Assembly: GCA_030699055.1 (NCBI GenBank)
Contig: JAUYKX010000211.1
Location: 1-7,113, forward strand
DNA length: 7,113 nucleotides
Source: Candidatus Nanopelagicales bacterium
Lineage (GTDB): Bacteria > Actinomycetota > Actinomycetes > S36-B12 > UBA10799
Direction: 5' to 3'
Shown: piece by piece, positions 5,272-7,113 of the stretch
Layout of the letters: every line of letters starts with the position of its first letter
How positions within the stretch are numbered: the stretch's first letter is position 1
Translations under genes and position numbers: made by a program
The notes under the pieces: model-generated
Seen by the model: only the letters and a program-made list of their open reading frames with translations
The model's database searches: none
What the model was told of the DNA's origin: nothing

Positions 5272-7071
5272 TTGTCATCCAAGTCAACGCCGCGTCCCTG
5301 GCGGACGCTGGCGGTCTTGATCGCGCTAATGGCTGGCCTGGCGGTGTGGGCTTTCTGGCCGGGCCAGGAGCACACTCCCCGGCTGGGGCTTGATCTGCGG
5401 GGTGGCACCCAGGTCGTGATGTTGGCGCAAAGCGTCGACAACGAGGGCTCCATTACCGACGAGCAGTTGGCGCAAACTGTGGAGATCATCCGGCAGCGGG
5501 TCAATGGACTCGGCGTGGCCGAAGCGGAAGTGACCACCCAGGGATCGGGCGGCAACGCGGCCGTCGTGGTTTCCGTGCCCGGAGTAAACAGCGAGCAACT
5601 GGCCGCGCAACTGTCGCAGACCGCACTGCTTGACTTCCGTCCGGTCGTGATGGAGGACTACGGGTCTCTCGAGCCTCCGGTTGAGCCCGAGGCGGTGGAG
5701 CCGGGGCCGTCACCCTCGGAGCAGGCCACGCTGAACAACAAGGCGAACAAGAAGTCCTCCAAGGGGCAATCGGCACCGCTGGCTCCGGCGGCTCCCGCGA
5801 AGAAGTCGACTCCGGCTCCAGTTCCTTCGGTCGCGCCGGCGGCGCCCGCCGAGTCGATGTCACCTCCGATTCAGATGGATTCCAACAACGCGGCGTTGCA
5901 AGCCGCGTTCCGAGCCCTCGACTGCAGTAAGCCGGAGAACCATCGGGGTGGCGTCCCGGACGATCCCGCCAAGTGGCTGGTGACCTGCGCCAAGGACGGC
6001 CAGGTCAAGTACCTCCTGGAGCCGGCGTTCCTCCGCGGTACCCAGGTAACGAACGCGCAGGCGGGCCTGCCCGAAACCGGGGGTGGCGGCTGGCAGGTAA
6101 ACCTCACCTTCGATTCCGAAGGGGCCAACGCGCTGGCCGACGTCAGCACGAAGTTGAGCAAACTACCGCCACCGCAGAATCAGTTCGCGATCGTGCTTGA
6201 CGGTTTGGTGCAGTCGTCTCCCTACTTCCAGGAGCCGATCCTGGGCGGGCAGGCCCAGATCAGCGGTTCGTTCACCGCCGAATCGGCCAAGGCGCTCGCC
6301 AATGTGCTCAAGTACGGCGCACTGCCGGTCAGCCTCACTATCGGCGAGGTCACCTCGCTTTCGCCCACGTTGGGCACGGATCAGCTTCAGGCCGCGTTGT
6401 TGGCCGGGGCGATCGGTCTGGCCTTGGTCGTCCTGTATCTCTTCTTCTACTACCGACTCCTTGGTGGAGTTGCCGTCGTGAGCCTGGCGGCGGCCGCGTT
6501 GATTACCTACTGCGTCTTCGTGGTACTCGGCCGACAAATCGGAATGGCCCTGACTCTTGCCGGAGTGGCCGGGGCCATCGTCGCCATCGGTATCACGGCC
6601 GACTCGTTCATCGTCTATTTCGAGCGAATACGGGACGAGATCCGCGACGGTCGCTCTCTGCGTGCGGCCTGCGAGGCAGGCTGGGTCCGGGCCCGTAACA
6701 CCCTGCTCGCCGCCGACTTCGTGTCGTTGCTCGGAGCGGCGATTCTGTATTACCTGTCGATCGGCAACGTGCGTGGTTTTGCCTTCGTGCTCGGACTGAC
6801 CACGATCATCGACGTGATTGTCGCGTTCATGTTCACCCGCCCGATCGTGGCGATCATTGCGCGCAGCGAACGCTTCCAGCGTGGCGGCTCGTGGACCGGG
6901 TTGTCGGCGGCGCGGCTCGGGGTCTCCGACCTCACCGGCAGGACACGCTCCAAGCGTTCGCGTCGTGCCGGCAAACGAGGCGATGCGGATGAATCAGGTG
7001 AATCCGGGTCCGAGAAGAGCGAGGGCTCGGAATCGATGACCGTAGAAATCGGCTCGAAGGGTGGCCGCTGA
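5272..7071 (+). CDS. secD: protein translocase subunit SecD
   Basis: SecD, with SecF, uses the proton-motive force to pull exported proteins out of the SecYEG channel on the outer side of the membrane. The 599-residue protein has a basic N-terminus and TM1 (about 13-30), then the signature LGLDLRGGTQVVM (38-50) of the P1 domain. P1 is split by a low-complexity Pro/Ala/Lys/Ser insertion (about 132-200) and resumes through GTQVTNAQA (256-264) and FAIVLDGLVQSSP (305-317). TM2 to TM6 lie at about 372-391, 397-420, 424-449, 478-498 and 501-526. GITADSFIVYFERIRDE (440-456) carries Asp444, equivalent to the proton-relay Asp519 of E. coli, in the actinobacterial ADSF form. A 60-residue charged tail follows. 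The TTG start is chosen because the next in-frame ATG (5329) lies inside TM1; only a weak GGCGGA precedes it. The stop overlaps the secF ATG by one base. Confidence 0.96.
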   Translation: MSSKSTPRPWRTLAVLIALMAGLAVWAFWPGQEHTPRLGLDLRGGTQVVMLAQSVDNEGSITDEQLAQTVEIIRQRVNGLGVAEAEVTTQGSGGNAAVVVSVPGVNSEQLAAQLSQTALLDFRPVVMEDYGSLEPPVEPEAVEPGPSPSEQATLNNKANKKSSKGQSAPLAPAAPAKKSTPAPVPSVAPAAPAESMSPPIQMDSNNAALQAAFRALDCSKPENHRGGVPDDPAKWLVTCAKDGQVKYLLEPAFLRGTQVTNAQAGLPETGGGGWQVNLTFDSEGANALADVSTKLSKLPPPQNQFAIVLDGLVQSSPYFQEPILGGQAQISGSFTAESAKALANVLKYGALPVSLTIGEVTSLSPTLGTDQLQAALLAGAIGLALVVLYLFFYYRLLGGVAVVSLAAAALITYCVFVVLGRQIGMALTLAGVAGAIVAIGITADSFIVYFERIRDEIRDGRSLRAACEAGWVRARNTLLAADFVSLLGAAILYYLSIGNVRGFAFVLGLTTIIDVIVAFMFTRPIVAIIARSERFQRGGSWTGLSAARLGVSDLTGRTRSKRSRRAGKRGDADESGESGSEKSEGSESMTVEIGSKGGR

Positions 7072-7113
7072 TGGCTCGTCCCGGTTCGCTTGGTGCCCGC
7101 CTTTATCGCGGCG
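7071..7113 (+). CDS. secF: protein translocase subunit SecF (5' fragment)
   Basis: The ATG at 7071 shares its A with the secD TGA stop and is preceded by GAAGGGTGG (7056-7064) at a suitable distance. The 14 visible residues MARPGSLGARLYRG resemble the N-terminus of actinobacterial SecF (a short basic LGxRLYRG stretch before TM1). The rest of the gene is beyond the window. The identity rests largely on its position directly after secD, which is a very conserved arrangement. Confidence 0.85.
   Translation, partial: MARPGSLGARLYRG

Noticed and set aside
4671..5555. Minus-strand open frame across the end of ruvB, yajC and the start of secD
   Set aside because: It crosses three recognised genes and a promoter region and has low-complexity Arg/Pro/Ser composition with no family resemblance.

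Overview
The window reads as a high-GC actinobacterial (Actinomycetota) chromosome segment. G+C is high by eye, third codon positions favour G/C, and starts include ATG, GTG and TTG. The gene order yebC ... ruvC-ruvA-ruvB ... yajC-secD-secF is the conserved actinobacterial arrangement. SecD has the actinobacterial ADSF/FERI signature and a Pro/Ala-rich periplasmic-side insertion. I cannot name a genus from the sequence. All genes are on the + strand and none is visibly broken.

Layout: (1) 2-754, yebC, a YebC/TACO1-family protein, complete but starting at the window edge. (2) 811-2451, a wax ester synthase/diacylglycerol acyltransferase (WS/DGAT)-like enzyme with a Lys/Arg/Ala/Pro-rich basic tail. 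It sits between yebC and ruvC and is the one accessory element here. (3) 2452-2604, a compact control region with a terminator-like hairpin, a TAGTGT -10 element inside a perfect 9-bp inverted repeat, a LexA/SOS-box-like palindrome and a strong Shine-Dalgarno sequence. (4) 2605-4822, ruvC-ruvA-ruvB with 4-nt start/stop overlaps, encoding the Holliday junction resolvase and branch-migration motor. (5) 4881-7113, yajC-secD-secF (secF cut off after 14 codons), preceded by a TAGTAT -10 element that overlaps the ruvB stop codon.

How the parts work together: ruvCAB forms one translationally coupled unit for processing recombination intermediates. The LexA-like box just downstream of its predicted -10 suggests DNA-damage induction, as known for ruvC in mycobacteria. 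yajC-secD-secF encodes accessory membrane proteins of the Sec translocon and appears to have its own promoter. The WS/DGAT gene would make neutral storage lipids and has no evident functional link to its neighbours.

I see no clearly new multi-gene system, phage, IS element, tRNA/rRNA or CRISPR array. The most notable points are the architecture of the ruvC control region and the histone-like basic tail, grown by a 30-bp tandem duplication, on the acyltransferase.
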